NCBI GenBank assembly: GCA_011317545.1
Contig: WUJK01000001.1
Coordinates: forward strand, 1,589,501 to 1,653,500
DNA from: Coniella vitis
Lineage: Eukaryota > Ascomycota > Sordariomycetes > Diaporthales > Schizoparmaceae
Reading direction: 5' to 3'
Length of the DNA stretch: 64,000 nucleotides
The first letter of the stretch is position 1. Each line of letters starts with the position of its first letter. The notes beneath the pieces are model-generated. The model saw nothing but the letters and a program-made list of their open reading frames with translations. It searched no databases and was not told the origin of the DNA. Below, in pieces: positions 36,597-45,974 of this stretch. Both the position numbers and the translations under genes were made by a program.

Positions 36597-38144
36597 TCAT
36601 TTCTCTCTTAGAGCCTCTTGGTCGCGGACCAGAACTGCGTAACTACGTGTCCCATTAGCAATCGATATCACTCTTTCACGACATGACGACAGGCAGGCAC
36701 CTACTATATGTAAATTTGAGCAATGTCTCAGGCTGCTCGGCATAGAGGCTGTCGATGCTCATCCTTGACGCATGATCCACGTCGAACCCGAGCAGGTCTG
36801 CCAGCTGGAGGACTTCTTCCGCGGAGAGTTGTAGATCGGTGTAGGAGCCCCATTTGAGCGCTGTATACATATTAGCCGCAATATGGCGATGAACGAAATG
36901 TAAGTAGGGATGGTATAAGTGCTGATGTTACGTACGTCCAAGGTTAATCCATACCCCACCGGGCTTTAACAGCCGATGTATGTTGCTCAGGAAGTCAATG
37001 ACATTGTCGGACATGTCGATGAAGAACAGTGTGACGACGGCGTCAAACTCACCGTCCCGGGGAAACTTCTCCAAGAAATCTCCCTCGACAAGCTTGACGG
37101 CCTTGTTTGGCCAATGGTCTGGCACCGTTATGGCAGAGTAGCGCGAGGTTGGGTTGGCCTGGTGCGCCCATTTGGTCACAAAAGGCTGCACAGTGTGCTG
37201 GTGCAACGAGCTCGTGTGGTTCGTAAGCAGGTGGTACACCAAGATGGAGCCGTAGTCCAGCTCGTTAGCCGTTACATCGTACCCTGAAGCGTCCCTATGA
37301 GAATGTGCCTTCCACTCAAGTGTTTTCGTAAGGAGAAGGGCATACCCAGATCAGCGATATCGCTTGCCAGCCTGCCCATACCGCTTCCAGGTACAAGCAC
37401 CCGTTTCCCCCTCTCTTCACCGCCAAAATGGTGCTCGAGCGCATTCAGAACAGGCGGAAACACGGCTAACCTCTCCCTTGCGCCCTGCGAGCTCCAGTCT
37501 CTCGAGAGATGCCCAAACGCCAGGTCGACAAGTCCGAACTCCGCATCTTCCTGGTCCTCGAGGACTTGCAGGCCAGTGTGGTAGGCTTCCCTCCCAATCT
37601 GCGCGATCCGATCTGTAAACAGAGCGTTGACTTCGATTCCTTTACTAGCCTGTTCAAAGTGTGCAGCATAACCGAGCTTGTCACTCAATGACTTTTGCGC
37701 TGGCGTCTGCCTTGAGTACCGAGCATGCTTCCGCTGGAGCGCATGTTCGGCGAGGATAGGATACTGCTCGAAGGAAGTGATGCAGTGTGCCAGTCCATTG
37801 GGAAGGGAATGATAGCCCTTTGTCCTGCCGTCTAAGGATGCGCGCTCCGGTCTGGCGGGCTCAGCGGAAGCTCCGTCCAAAGCGCCTTTGGAGATCGGTG
37901 CAGGAGGGGCGGCATGCGGGGAGGAGAGCGCGACGTGAAGGGCTTCAGCGCGCTCTGAAAGGGACGAGAGGATATCTGCGATATCGGATAACGAGCGAAA
38001 TCCTCGAATCCCCAAATAGACGGGGAAGAAGACGAGGAGGAGGAAGGCAAGGAAGCGGAAGAGGTATTTTAGGGTATACATCGTTGAACATGTGTTCTGT
38101 GGCTCCAAGATGACGGTGGAAGAGGAGGATGGCTTGTTGCTCAT
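36597..38144 (-). CDS. N2227/carnosine N-methyltransferase-like protein, membrane-anchored
   Basis: Four exons: 38144-37346, 37283-36936, 36860-36705 and 36634-36597. The introns are 62, 75 and 70 nt with GT..AG ends; the last has TGCTAAT as branch point. Coding length is 1341 nt, 446 residues. Residues 27-45 form a transmembrane helix. SAM motif I is VLVPGSGMGRLASDIADLG (249-267) across the first splice, followed by NELDYGSILVYHLL, EGDFLEKFPRDGEFDAVVTL, FFIDMSDNVIDFL and LLKPGGVWINLGPL. This is the pattern of the N2227 family (carnosine N-methyltransferase in animals, YNL092W-like in fungi). It is divergent from tyrosinase at 38465 with 320 bp between starts. Substrate unknown; a role on the precursor peptide is only a suggestion. 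The membrane anchor is an unusual addition. Confidence 0.85.
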
Positions 38145-38464
38145 GAATTTATATTACAGCCTGGAGATGAAAAGTAAAACCAGAAAGGAAATCTGCTACA
38201 ACGCTTGCTGCGGTGTCAGAGTTAATAGGCGGTGTGGGGCACCAACGCTTGACCCGGCCGGGCAGGTCCGGATAGCCAAAGGGTAGGGTGCAGTAGCCAT
38301 TCTCAGTCTGGGAGGCGGGTGATCACCCTTGTTTATCAGGTTCCACCTTGCTCAATACTGCAAAAGTAAGCTGGCTATTTAGGCTTTCCTCTCGTTAAGA
38401 ACGGCGAGCATCGCTGCTTGAGTCACTCTCCTCTGTATCCTTTTCCTAACCCTCTCGCAGCTAA
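38145..38464. promoter_or_regulatory. Shared divergent promoter region
   Basis: 320 bp between the start codons of the methyltransferase (minus) and tyrosinase (plus), so the two may be co-regulated. The part at 38380-38460 is CT-rich on the plus strand, as often found before fungal starts. No specific operator was identified. Confidence 0.5.
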
Positions 38465-39722
38465 ATGATCGTCATGGGCTGCTCGAATCTTTTTCTCTGC
38501 GTACTCACCGTCCTTGCCGTCCTCCCCAGCGCCCGCCCACAAGAGTGCAAAAGGCTGTTGACGCGTAAGGAATGGCGGACTTTAACACAAGGCGAGAAGA
38601 CCGCATGGGTGGGAGCTGTCAAGGTGCGCCCGGATGAGGTCCTTTACGCCCGCAGGTCGCGCATACGTTGCTAATAGTAATGCCACGCAGTGCCTGGGAA
38701 GCATACGACACGAACGGCTGTCCTTGACCGCGAATCAAACGGTGCTGGAGGGCAAGAGGAGCCTGTACGATGACTTCTCTTACGCGCATGCAGCAGTAGA
38801 GCATAGCGCGCACGGGAACGCATACTTTTTGCCATGGCGTGTGTTCCGTCCCCCCTTCGCATCATTCCCAAGCATACAAACATATTGACATTGAGCGCAG
38901 ACCGCTGGTTCACCTACCTCTTCGACGCCTCTCTCCGTCGCACCTGCGGGTATGACGGGCCAACACCATACTGGGACTGGTCGCGCGATCATGCAGACCT
39001 GTTCGGGTCACCTGTGTTTGAGGACTCATCCGATTACGGGTTGGGTGGGAATGGTGATTGCGACTCTCTGCCTGAAGCCGACTGTACCGTCGCCACCGGC
39101 GCGTTTGCCCACTCCACCGGGGGTTTTGAGCTTGCCTGGCCGATTCCGCACCCGCTGCGGAGGAACTTGACGCTTATAACCGGCTGGTTCGCCCACGAGC
39201 GGCCTCAAAACCTCACCCTGGGGCCGGACACGGTGCACAACGTGACCGAGCAAACCACGGGCGATTTTTTCAGATTCCAGTCCGCAATGGCATTAATGCA
39301 CAACCACGTACATAACTTTGTTGGCGGCGACTTGGCGGGAGACTGCCCCAAGGCCCTGCCAAAGGAGGAGTGCCACGGCCTGGCGCCCAGCTTTACACCG
39401 AATGACCCGCTCTTTTGGTTGCATCATGCACAAATGGACCGATTATGGAGTGAGGTGCGCCTCCGAGCCCCTATACATGCTGCGTTTACACGTGAGCCGT
39501 CTGACATAACTTGTACAGTGGCAGCGCCACCACCCGTCCAACTTCGCGGCCTTCTCCGGCATGCCCCTTGCCCCGCACAATATGAGTGACCAACACTATG
39601 ACACGGCGGCGCACGCAGATACTCGGATGCCCTTTGACGTTCAGAGTGTGCCCATGACGCCGAGAAGCTTGTTTGATACGGAGGCTTGGCCATTGTGTTA
39701 TCGATATACGGACGAGGAATAA
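38465..39722 (+). CDS. Secreted tyrosinase-like copper enzyme
   Basis: Exons 38465-38623, 38691-38838, 38901-39454 and 39519-39722 (introns 67, 62 and 64 nt) give 1065 nt, 354 residues. A signal peptide covers about residues 1-25. CuA histidines are His86, His94 and His103 (YAHAAVEHSAHGNAYFLPWH), the third His codon being assembled across intron 2. CuB is HNHVH (His236-His240) and FWLHHAQMDRLW (His277/278). PYWDWS is present. This is the type-3 copper domain used by tyrosinases, including the short ones in RiPP clusters (UstQ of ustiloxin, PhomQ of phomopsin), which hydroxylate or crosslink tyrosine. The length fits those rather than the larger melanin tyrosinases. An in-frame Met at 38474 is an alternative start. 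Confidence 0.9.
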
Positions 39723-39865
39723 TGGGTACTACGTAGACTGAATGAATACCATATCTTCCTAGCCAACTAGCTGACAACTGCACATGGACACGGAATCTTC
39801 AACACGAAAGCGGAACATTGGTTCACTGACTTTCAATTATACGACAATGAACCTTGTACTTCTAT

Positions 39866-40560
39866 CTACATCAAATGGCTGGACTGCTTCATCCTTGCAT
39901 ACTCGTCCGGTGTCCATTCGCTATGCTTGTTCGCCATCCAGTCATGCACCTGTCTCCAATCGCGGCAAGTATGCACCGTTCCATTAGCCGCAGCGACCTT
40001 TTCCCCGTTGGGCAGTTCCACGCTTGAGCCGCCCGGCTCTAAGGTCGTGTCGGCGGCGCAGAGAATGGCCTGCCGTAGGTAATGGAAGCAGTGAGCCGTA
40101 TGGTCTGAACCGTCGTCCCCGCTGACAAGCACCGCGCGAATGTGGTTCAGGCAGTGCATCTGATGCCACATGGACACACCAAATGCGTAGTACTCCTCCC
40201 CTAAGAAGACGAAGCCTTTGCCAGGAGGGCGAATCTCGTTCCATTCAGCCGTGGCCGAGAATCCTTCCATGCCGTAGAAGTCAGGATCATCGTGAAAGGC
40301 GTGCTGAATCGTGCGAACACTGATAGGGAGCTCGCGTGGTCGGTCGCCGGCGAGGAAGGCTACTGTGTGTCAATAATCAAAAAGGGCTGGGCTGAGGAGA
40401 GTCTGGGATATATCGCACTGTATGTTCGCGTTCCCCGTGTTATGATAGGCAGAGAGACGAGAAGGCCGGCCAAGTTGATGGCGAGGCATACACTTAGCGC
40501 AGCGAGTATGCCAAGGGAGGGACTGCAAAATCTGGATGCTGGGAGCTCGGGGAACATCAT
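39866..40560 (-). CDS. UstYa-like (DUF3328) oxidase
   Basis: Exons 40560-40419 and 40362-39866, intron 56 nt, coding length 639 nt, 212 residues. A transmembrane helix lies at about residues 17-40. The lumenal part starts IAFLAGDRPRELP and has both family motifs: HQMHC at 114-118 and HTAHC at 135-139. UstYa-family proteins carry two HxxHC motifs and perform oxidative cyclisation in ribosomal peptide (dikaritin) pathways. It converges on the tyrosinase with 143 bp between stops. The N-terminal exon is joined on phase and on GT..AG ends; without it the protein would lack its anchor. Only one UstY gene is in the window, while characterised ustiloxin-type clusters have two or more. Confidence 0.87.
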
Positions 40561-40925
40561 GATCTGACAATTGAGTTTGTGTTGAGGACATGTGTTGAGT
40601 ACTAAAGCGGGCTGATAGCCTTTAACACATCTATAGCCATATACAGCATCACTGGGTCAGGTGTGCAAGCCGCGATGATTTCGAAGGGCGAGTCAAGAGA
40701 ATTACGTATTGTAAAAATGCTCTATTCACCACTCCCTTGTTTGGAGGTTACGACGCAAGGGTGAGGACCAGAAGCATAAACATAAGCACACCTAACGCAG
40801 TGATTAAGCGATGCATATGGCTCCACAGACACTACCTTATACCAGAGGTACCCAGGGATTATCCTAGACACCCGAATTCACCCGTAAAACTAACCTTAAC
40901 TATACCTACACCGCTTCTTGCTCGC

Positions 40926-41036
40926 CTCAAAGTATAAAGAGACCTCGAAGTATGAGGGAGGGTGTCTCGAAGTATGAATGTGTCTCAAAGTATAAAGATG
41001 TCTTAAAGTATAAAGAGACCTCGAAGTATAAAGATG
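40926..41036. repeat. Minisatellite, about six 17-23-bp units
   Basis: Imperfect tandem units of the form CTCGAAGTATAAAGAGAC. No gene was recognised in the surrounding 40561-40925 and 41037-41355; the former is the upstream region of the UstYa-like gene. Confidence 0.75.
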
Positions 41037-41355
41037 AGCGCGAAGACCAAAGAGGTAGGTAGATGCCATAAAGCGGATCTTGCCGGCGTGCGCCCGAGCC
41101 TAATATGAGCTGACAGGAAACTATACAAGGACCCCGAGTCAATTCTGCGCTAGTTGATGGCGTCCAGCAAACCCACATTTTCCCTGATCGAATACCTTGT
41201 GGGGAGGTTCGGCTCCACGGCAATTGAAATTTATTATGCGGGTAATCCTTTCAAACACGCCAACGAACGAGCGGGAAAGCCACTTCTATCTCAATATATG
41301 ACGTGGCCAACCTCTCCAGCACATCGTAGCCGCGAAAATAAAAGAGGGGCCATAC

Positions 41356-41771
41356 GCGCTCGCCTAGCATTCTGTATTCGGAGCATTCCGAATGACAGAA
41401 AACACGCTCATTTCCCCACCAGTGTGAATATACTGGTGGGGCTCTGGACTCAAAATGCTGAGCTTAAAAAGCTAAGGTGGCCGTTGCAGCGCATTCTCGG
41501 TGTTGTATATTCTAAGGTTTCCAGGCTTAAGAAGCGGGCTTTTTGTGGAGTTTTTGGCTCGAAACGTAGGTAGCCCATGTTGGGCCGAAAAGATGCATTA
41601 ACGGAGCACCCTGTAGCTAGTGTTTGACTGCCGTAACGCGAATTTTGGTAGCTGAAATAGGGAAAGCTGAAACCTTTTCTCTACTTCGTTTATCTTAGAA
41701 GCCCAAGCTCATGGAACGCCCTCGTAAAAAGCGCCTCAGAATGCTCCGAACACAGAATACTGGGCGAGCGC
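41356..41771. repeat. MITE-like inverted repeat
   Basis: The 33-bp ends 41356-41388 and 41739-41771 are inverted copies (30 of 33 match; GCGCTCGCC..TTCTG..TTCGGAGCATTC). Inside, 41414-41441 is a perfect 10-bp stem with an 8-nt loop (CCCCACCAGT / ACTGGTGGGG). No transposase frame and no clear target duplication were found. An open frame of 139 codons overlaps the left arm but is not convincing. A non-autonomous DNA element is the simplest explanation. Confidence 0.5.
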
Positions 41772-42876
41772 ACGAAGCCTTAGAACCTAAGCCAGGTGAT
41801 AGACTATTTCCCAGAGGCCTACCGTAAAGTCGGCCCTGCTAACGAAATAACAAGTATCTCTTAGATAAACTCGGTTGGATTAATAATCTGTTTGGTATGC
41901 TATTTATCTCCACAAGTCCATAATATCAGATTAGAAAATTTATATGATACTTTGCAAAAGAAATACAATGAAAATTAAATAACCAGAATAAATTCATAAA
42001 TATCCATTCGATATATGAAAGTTTTAATTGCAGTATAATAAAGTTTATATTATAGTTCACTTTTCATACACCGTTTCTTGATTTACGGAAGTCAATAGTA
42101 ACTAGAAATCTATGGACTTGATAAAAGTTACTATTATACTATTGCGTGTCTTCTCTAACGTGAATAGAAAATACTCTTAGCTATGTCTCCTTTCATATTA
42201 AGGATTGATAACGAAGTATTGATAACATTTAATAGTTTGATTATTTCACACGAACATTCAGTATTTTGTTTTTCGAGTTCTTCGAAAGTTAATATTTATA
42301 TATTATTCACCTGATTCTCTATATTATATCACCGAGCTATTTCACTTCTGATTAGTCATTTTCATCTTGGTGCAGGTTTGAAAATCTTTAGTTTATCGTT
42401 TGTTTTCAGCTTTTTTTAACATATATATATATTCCAAGTATGGTTATTTGAATAATTGTTACTAAATCATTTACAGACTATCTATCTTTCCGCTATAAAT
42501 CTAAAGTGGGGACTTAGGTTCATCGACTGGTGATATAACCTTAGCATATGATGCTCCTCCTGTTCAGGTAGGCTCTATAGGTATTGAAGTTAGGTCAGAA
42601 GTATACTGTCAGCCATCCAACATCAGCCATCTAGTGTGGTGTGTTGGCGACACGAGTCACGACAGAAGATTTGAACCCCATAGGCTTAGAGCTTAACACG
42701 ACAGAAATCTTCGCTTCGACTACTCCTCTCTGAGTAGCTAGACACGACGACACGACGGGATGATTCTCAACGACCAGGAATGGAAGCTCAAACTTGTGGC
42801 CGGAAGAAAGGCTAGCAGAGATGAGAAGTCTTACTGATATCGCATACAAGCAGCAGATGTTCACATGGATCACGAA
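41772..42876. other. AT-rich spacer upstream of the precursor gene
   Basis: 41870-42500 is AT-rich but keeps CpA/TpG and T/A runs, so it is not RIPped. No gene seen. The part after 42500 has normal composition and should contain the precursor promoter. Confidence 0.5.
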
Positions 42877-42884
42877 TATATAAG
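42877..42884 (+). promoter_or_regulatory. TATA box before the precursor gene
   Basis: TATATAAG lies 156 bp before the ATG at 43040, a normal spacing for a fungal gene with a leader of about 120 nt. Confidence 0.45.
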
Positions 42885-43039
42885 CTATCAAGGGAAGTGC
42901 CGATCGATGATAATATTTCTTCAACGGGCTATCCCTTCACCTCGTTTCATCCAAGCAACACAGACAAGAACATCTGACAAACGAGTCATCTCTTCACATC
43001 GCCAAACCAAAGCATCCACCCGTCGCTCAATCTTACAAA

Positions 43040-44212
43040 ATGCAGCTCACCAGAACCCTGCTTCTCAGCCTCGTAAGCTTCGGTTTGGACATTGTCCCCG
43101 TCCAGTCGGCAGCAGTTCCCGCCGCTGGTCTGGCTCGTCGTGGTGAGGAGCCGGTCAACCATGTCTATCGCTCTAACGTAGCCGGGAAACGGCACGTCTA
43201 TGGCGTCGATGAGGACGAAACTTCAGCCAAGGCAAAGCGCCACGTCTACGGCGTTGATGAGGACGAAACTTCAGCCAAGGCAAAGCGCCACGTCTACGGC
43301 GTCGATGAGGACGAAACTTCAGCCAAGGCAAAGCGCCACGTCTACGGCGTTGATGAGGACGAAACTTCAGCCACGGCGAAGCGCCACGTCTACGGCGTTG
43401 ATGAGGACGAAACTTCAGCCACGGCGAAGCGCCACGTCTACGGCGTTGATGAGGACGAAACTTCAGCCACGGCGAAGCGCCACGTCTACGGCGTTGATGA
43501 GGACGAAACTTCAGCCAAGGCGAAGCGTCACGTCTATGGTGTCGATGAGGATGAGTCCCCAGCCACCAAGGAGAAGCGTCACGTCTATAGTGTCGACGAA
43601 GATGAGATCTCGGCCAAGGCGAAGCGTCACGTCTATGGTGTCGATGAGGACGAGATCTCGGCCAAGGCGAAGCGTCACGTCTATAGTGTCGATGAGGATG
43701 AGTCCCCAGCCACCAAGGAGAAGCGTCACGTCTATAGTGTCGACGAAGATGAGTCCCCAGCCACCAAGGAGAAGCGTCACGTCTATAGTGTCGACGAAGA
43801 TGAGTCCCCAGCCACCAAGGCGAAGCGTCACGTCTATAGTGTCGATGAGGATGAGTCCCCAGCCACCAAGGAGAAGCGTCACGTCTATGGTGTCGATGAG
43901 GATGAGATCTCGGCCAAGGCGAAGCGTCACGTCTATAGTGTCGATGAGGATGAGTCCCCAGCCACCAAGGAGAAGCGTCACGTCTATAGTGTCGATGAGG
44001 ATGAGATCTCGGCCAAGGCGAAGCGTCACGTCTATAGTGTCGATGAGGATGAGTCCCCAGCCACCAAGGAGAAGCGTCACGTCTATAGTGTCGACGAAGA
44101 TGAGATCTCGGCCAAGGCGAAGCGTCACGTCTATAGTGTCGATGAGGATGAGTCCCCAGCCACCAAGGAGAAGCGCCACGTCTATGGCGTCGATGAGGAC
44201 GAAAGCCAATAA
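43040..44212 (+). CDS. Repeat-type RiPP precursor (UstA/PhomA-like)
   Basis: An intronless frame of 390 residues. A signal peptide covers about residues 1-23, then a short leader with RR and one degenerate unit (HVYRSNVAGKR, 41-51). Then 21 units start HVY(G or S)VDEDE: 12 of 16 residues, eight of 17, and a final 11 without a KR tail. Twenty end in Lys-Arg, the site of Kex2-type proteases. Position 4 is Gly in 11 units and Ser in 10. Linkers are of three kinds (ETSAKAKR/ETSATAKR, EISAKAKR, ESPATKEKR/ESPATKAKR). This architecture is that of dikaritin precursors (ustiloxin core YAIG, phomopsin YVIPID, asperipin FYYTGY, all repeated between KR sites). A core within HVY(G/S)VDED, with the invariant Tyr as crosslinking residue, is inference. 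Other KR-repeat precursors such as pheromones exist, but the neighbours favour a RiPP. Confidence 0.88.
   Translation: MQLTRTLLLSLVSFGLDIVPVQSAAVPAAGLARRGEEPVNHVYRSNVAGKRHVYGVDEDETSAKAKRHVYGVDEDETSAKAKRHVYGVDEDETSAKAKRHVYGVDEDETSATAKRHVYGVDEDETSATAKRHVYGVDEDETSATAKRHVYGVDEDETSAKAKRHVYGVDEDESPATKEKRHVYSVDEDEISAKAKRHVYGVDEDEISAKAKRHVYSVDEDESPATKEKRHVYSVDEDESPATKEKRHVYSVDEDESPATKAKRHVYSVDEDESPATKEKRHVYGVDEDEISAKAKRHVYSVDEDESPATKEKRHVYSVDEDEISAKAKRHVYSVDEDESPATKEKRHVYSVDEDEISAKAKRHVYSVDEDESPATKEKRHVYGVDEDESQ
43193..44209 (+). repeat. Coding minisatellite, 21 units of 48 or 51 bp
   Basis: DNA of the units is nearly identical. The first seven form one homogeneous group (GACGAAACTTCAGCC) and units 8-20 another in which ATCTCG and CCCCAGCCACC types alternate; the last unit returns to the first style of HVYGVDED coding. 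The repetition opens other frames on both strands across the block. Confidence 0.93.
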
Positions 44213-45463
44213 TTTCCTTGATAAGACCGCGAACTCACACGTCTACTGTTCAGCTACAAACAACAGGAGTCTCCTACCATCCGACCTACCGCTTTTTCTG
44301 AAGTCGCGCCAAACTGATGCAGACGAGCAGTCAGCACTAAGTCGGAAAACGAAGCAAAAGCGGAAGCGGACTGCGAAACAGGGAAATAAAAGATAAAATC
44401 GACCCCTGGGACACACTACTAGAACCGGCCTCTCCAATGTTTGGAACGTGGTCCACAGGCGAGCGCTGTAATTGACTAGCTTTACACTTCACGCCCCTTT
44501 CATAGTAGTATGCATATATATTAGCAAGAGAATAGCAAACATTATCTCAAATTCCCTTTTATGCGGCCTCGTATTAGATGAAGTTTCTTTAGTAGCCCTA
44601 AGATGGCGCTAGAGCCTAGCTAGGTGCTAAACAAAAAACACGACTCATAAAAGTGCTGACGATCCCTACCAAATATAACTTACGCTAACTCCACATAGCC
44701 CTCGAATACAAAAGCCAAGTCCGGATTGAGCTTGAAAAATGAAATAAAATTCAAAATTGTTTATTTATCAAGTCTTTTATATCGCGCTTCTCTGACAATC
44801 TTGCGATATTCGGTTGTTTAGAAATCAATGGAAATACCTGAGAGTGGCGTTTTTCTCTTGTTGGCACCATGCCCGGCAAGTGAGCCTGCGCTTTCCCGTC
44901 CCTTAATCCTCTTCACGAGCGATCTGCTTATACTCACGGTTTTAGTGATCATACCACATCTTGGGCGAATGTAATCCGACATTGATTCACCTTGCGATGG
45001 AGATGCGTCCAGTATATACCTAATCATTACTGGTCTCCTACAAAGACACCCTTGTGAGTTGAGCTAGCAATCCCGTCGGCTAAAGCGATTAGCGTGGTGG
45101 CGGATTCTTTTTCCAAACACACAATAGATTAGCAGCTTACCGAGTACAACTACCTTTCAAGTCAGAACCAAGGGAGCATCTAGCTATATAAATATATAAT
45201 TCATTTCAAGATGTACAGGTTCCTTGCAATACCCATTCTAAACCAAGTCTGAGGACTCAAGTTGCACATTTGAAGGTAATGACACATGATGCCTGCAGCC
45301 AATACTAGCTTTCCAACCTGTTCTACAGGTACTCATCGGGCATTGGAATAAGCGTCTCGTTTCCAACCGCACACATGGCAGGATGCTCTTCTGGAAGTGC
45401 GTCTTTGTCAGCCATCCTGACGTCGGAGCACTATCTTCGCATTAGCATCATCTCAACCATTCT
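44213..45463. other. No gene seen
   Basis: Downstream region of the precursor and 3' side of the BIM1-like gene. A minus-strand frame at 44818-45027 has no support. Confidence 0.5.
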
Positions 45464-45974
45464 TCAGTCGGCGGAACTAACATAGTACTCCACATTATCT
45501 GTCATGGGATCCCTCGCCTCGAAGTACATAACGCCCATCTCGTCGACCTCGGTTTGAAATGGCATCGTGACGTTCACACATAGTTGCCCCGAAGACTGGA
45601 TGGGCACGTCCTGCAGAATGATGTGAGGGAAATCGTCTCTCTTCCTTGGCACTCTATTCCGAGTATAAAGTGCAGTCACAAGGTCCCCAGGATGGCCAGA
45701 GAATGATAAAAAGGTGCGGGAGCGGCGGGCGTAGGATTGGGGGTTGTGTATTATCTCTCCTACTCTTCATCAGTTTACTCTACTGGTGGATTGCGAGGCA
45801 GGGGGACGTACGGCAGAAAGGATTATATTGATCTAGCCCTGGCCGGGTTCTGGGGTTTGGACCGCGAGACGACCATGGGAACTGGACATGGAAACCGGCA
45901 TGAGCAGCGGATGTGAAATTGATGCTAATGCTGAGGGCAATCAGCAAGGTGACTGCATTGATTAGGGATGGCAT
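45464..45974 (-). CDS. Small secreted BIM1/X325-like copper-binding protein
   Basis: Exons 45974-45812 and 45759-45464 (intron 52 nt, GTACGT..GAGTAG) give 459 nt, 152 residues. The signal peptide ends after ..FTSAA, leaving His25 as predicted mature N-terminus, followed by AGFHVQFPWSSRGPN; an N-terminal copper-binding His and an early YP/FP..RG block are features of BIM1/X325 (LPMO-like) proteins. Exon 2 has FSGHPGDLV, then the DVPIQSSGQLCVNVTMP region expected in that fold. Only a few Cys are present, and no GPI signal is visible. The family is linked to copper acquisition and surface roles. Whether it supplies copper to the tyrosinase or belongs to the cluster at all is inference. Confidence 0.6.

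Noticed and set aside
36261..36600. Two hydrophobic minus-strand frames next to the methyltransferase
   Set aside because: They lie downstream of its stop in AT-rich spacer, with no motif; probably chance.
41154..41573. 139-codon plus-strand frame
   Set aside because: It runs across the left arm of the inverted repeat and shows no motif; no promoter or splice support.
43193..44209. CRISPR-like array of direct repeats
   Set aside because: Units are contiguous coding repeats without unique spacers, in a eukaryotic gene.
43200..44396. 398-codon plus-strand frame overlapping the precursor in another phase
   Set aside because: It is open only because the 48/51-bp repeat lacks stops in that phase; low-complexity product, no signal peptide. 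The same applies to the 232-codon minus-strand frame at 43511-44209.
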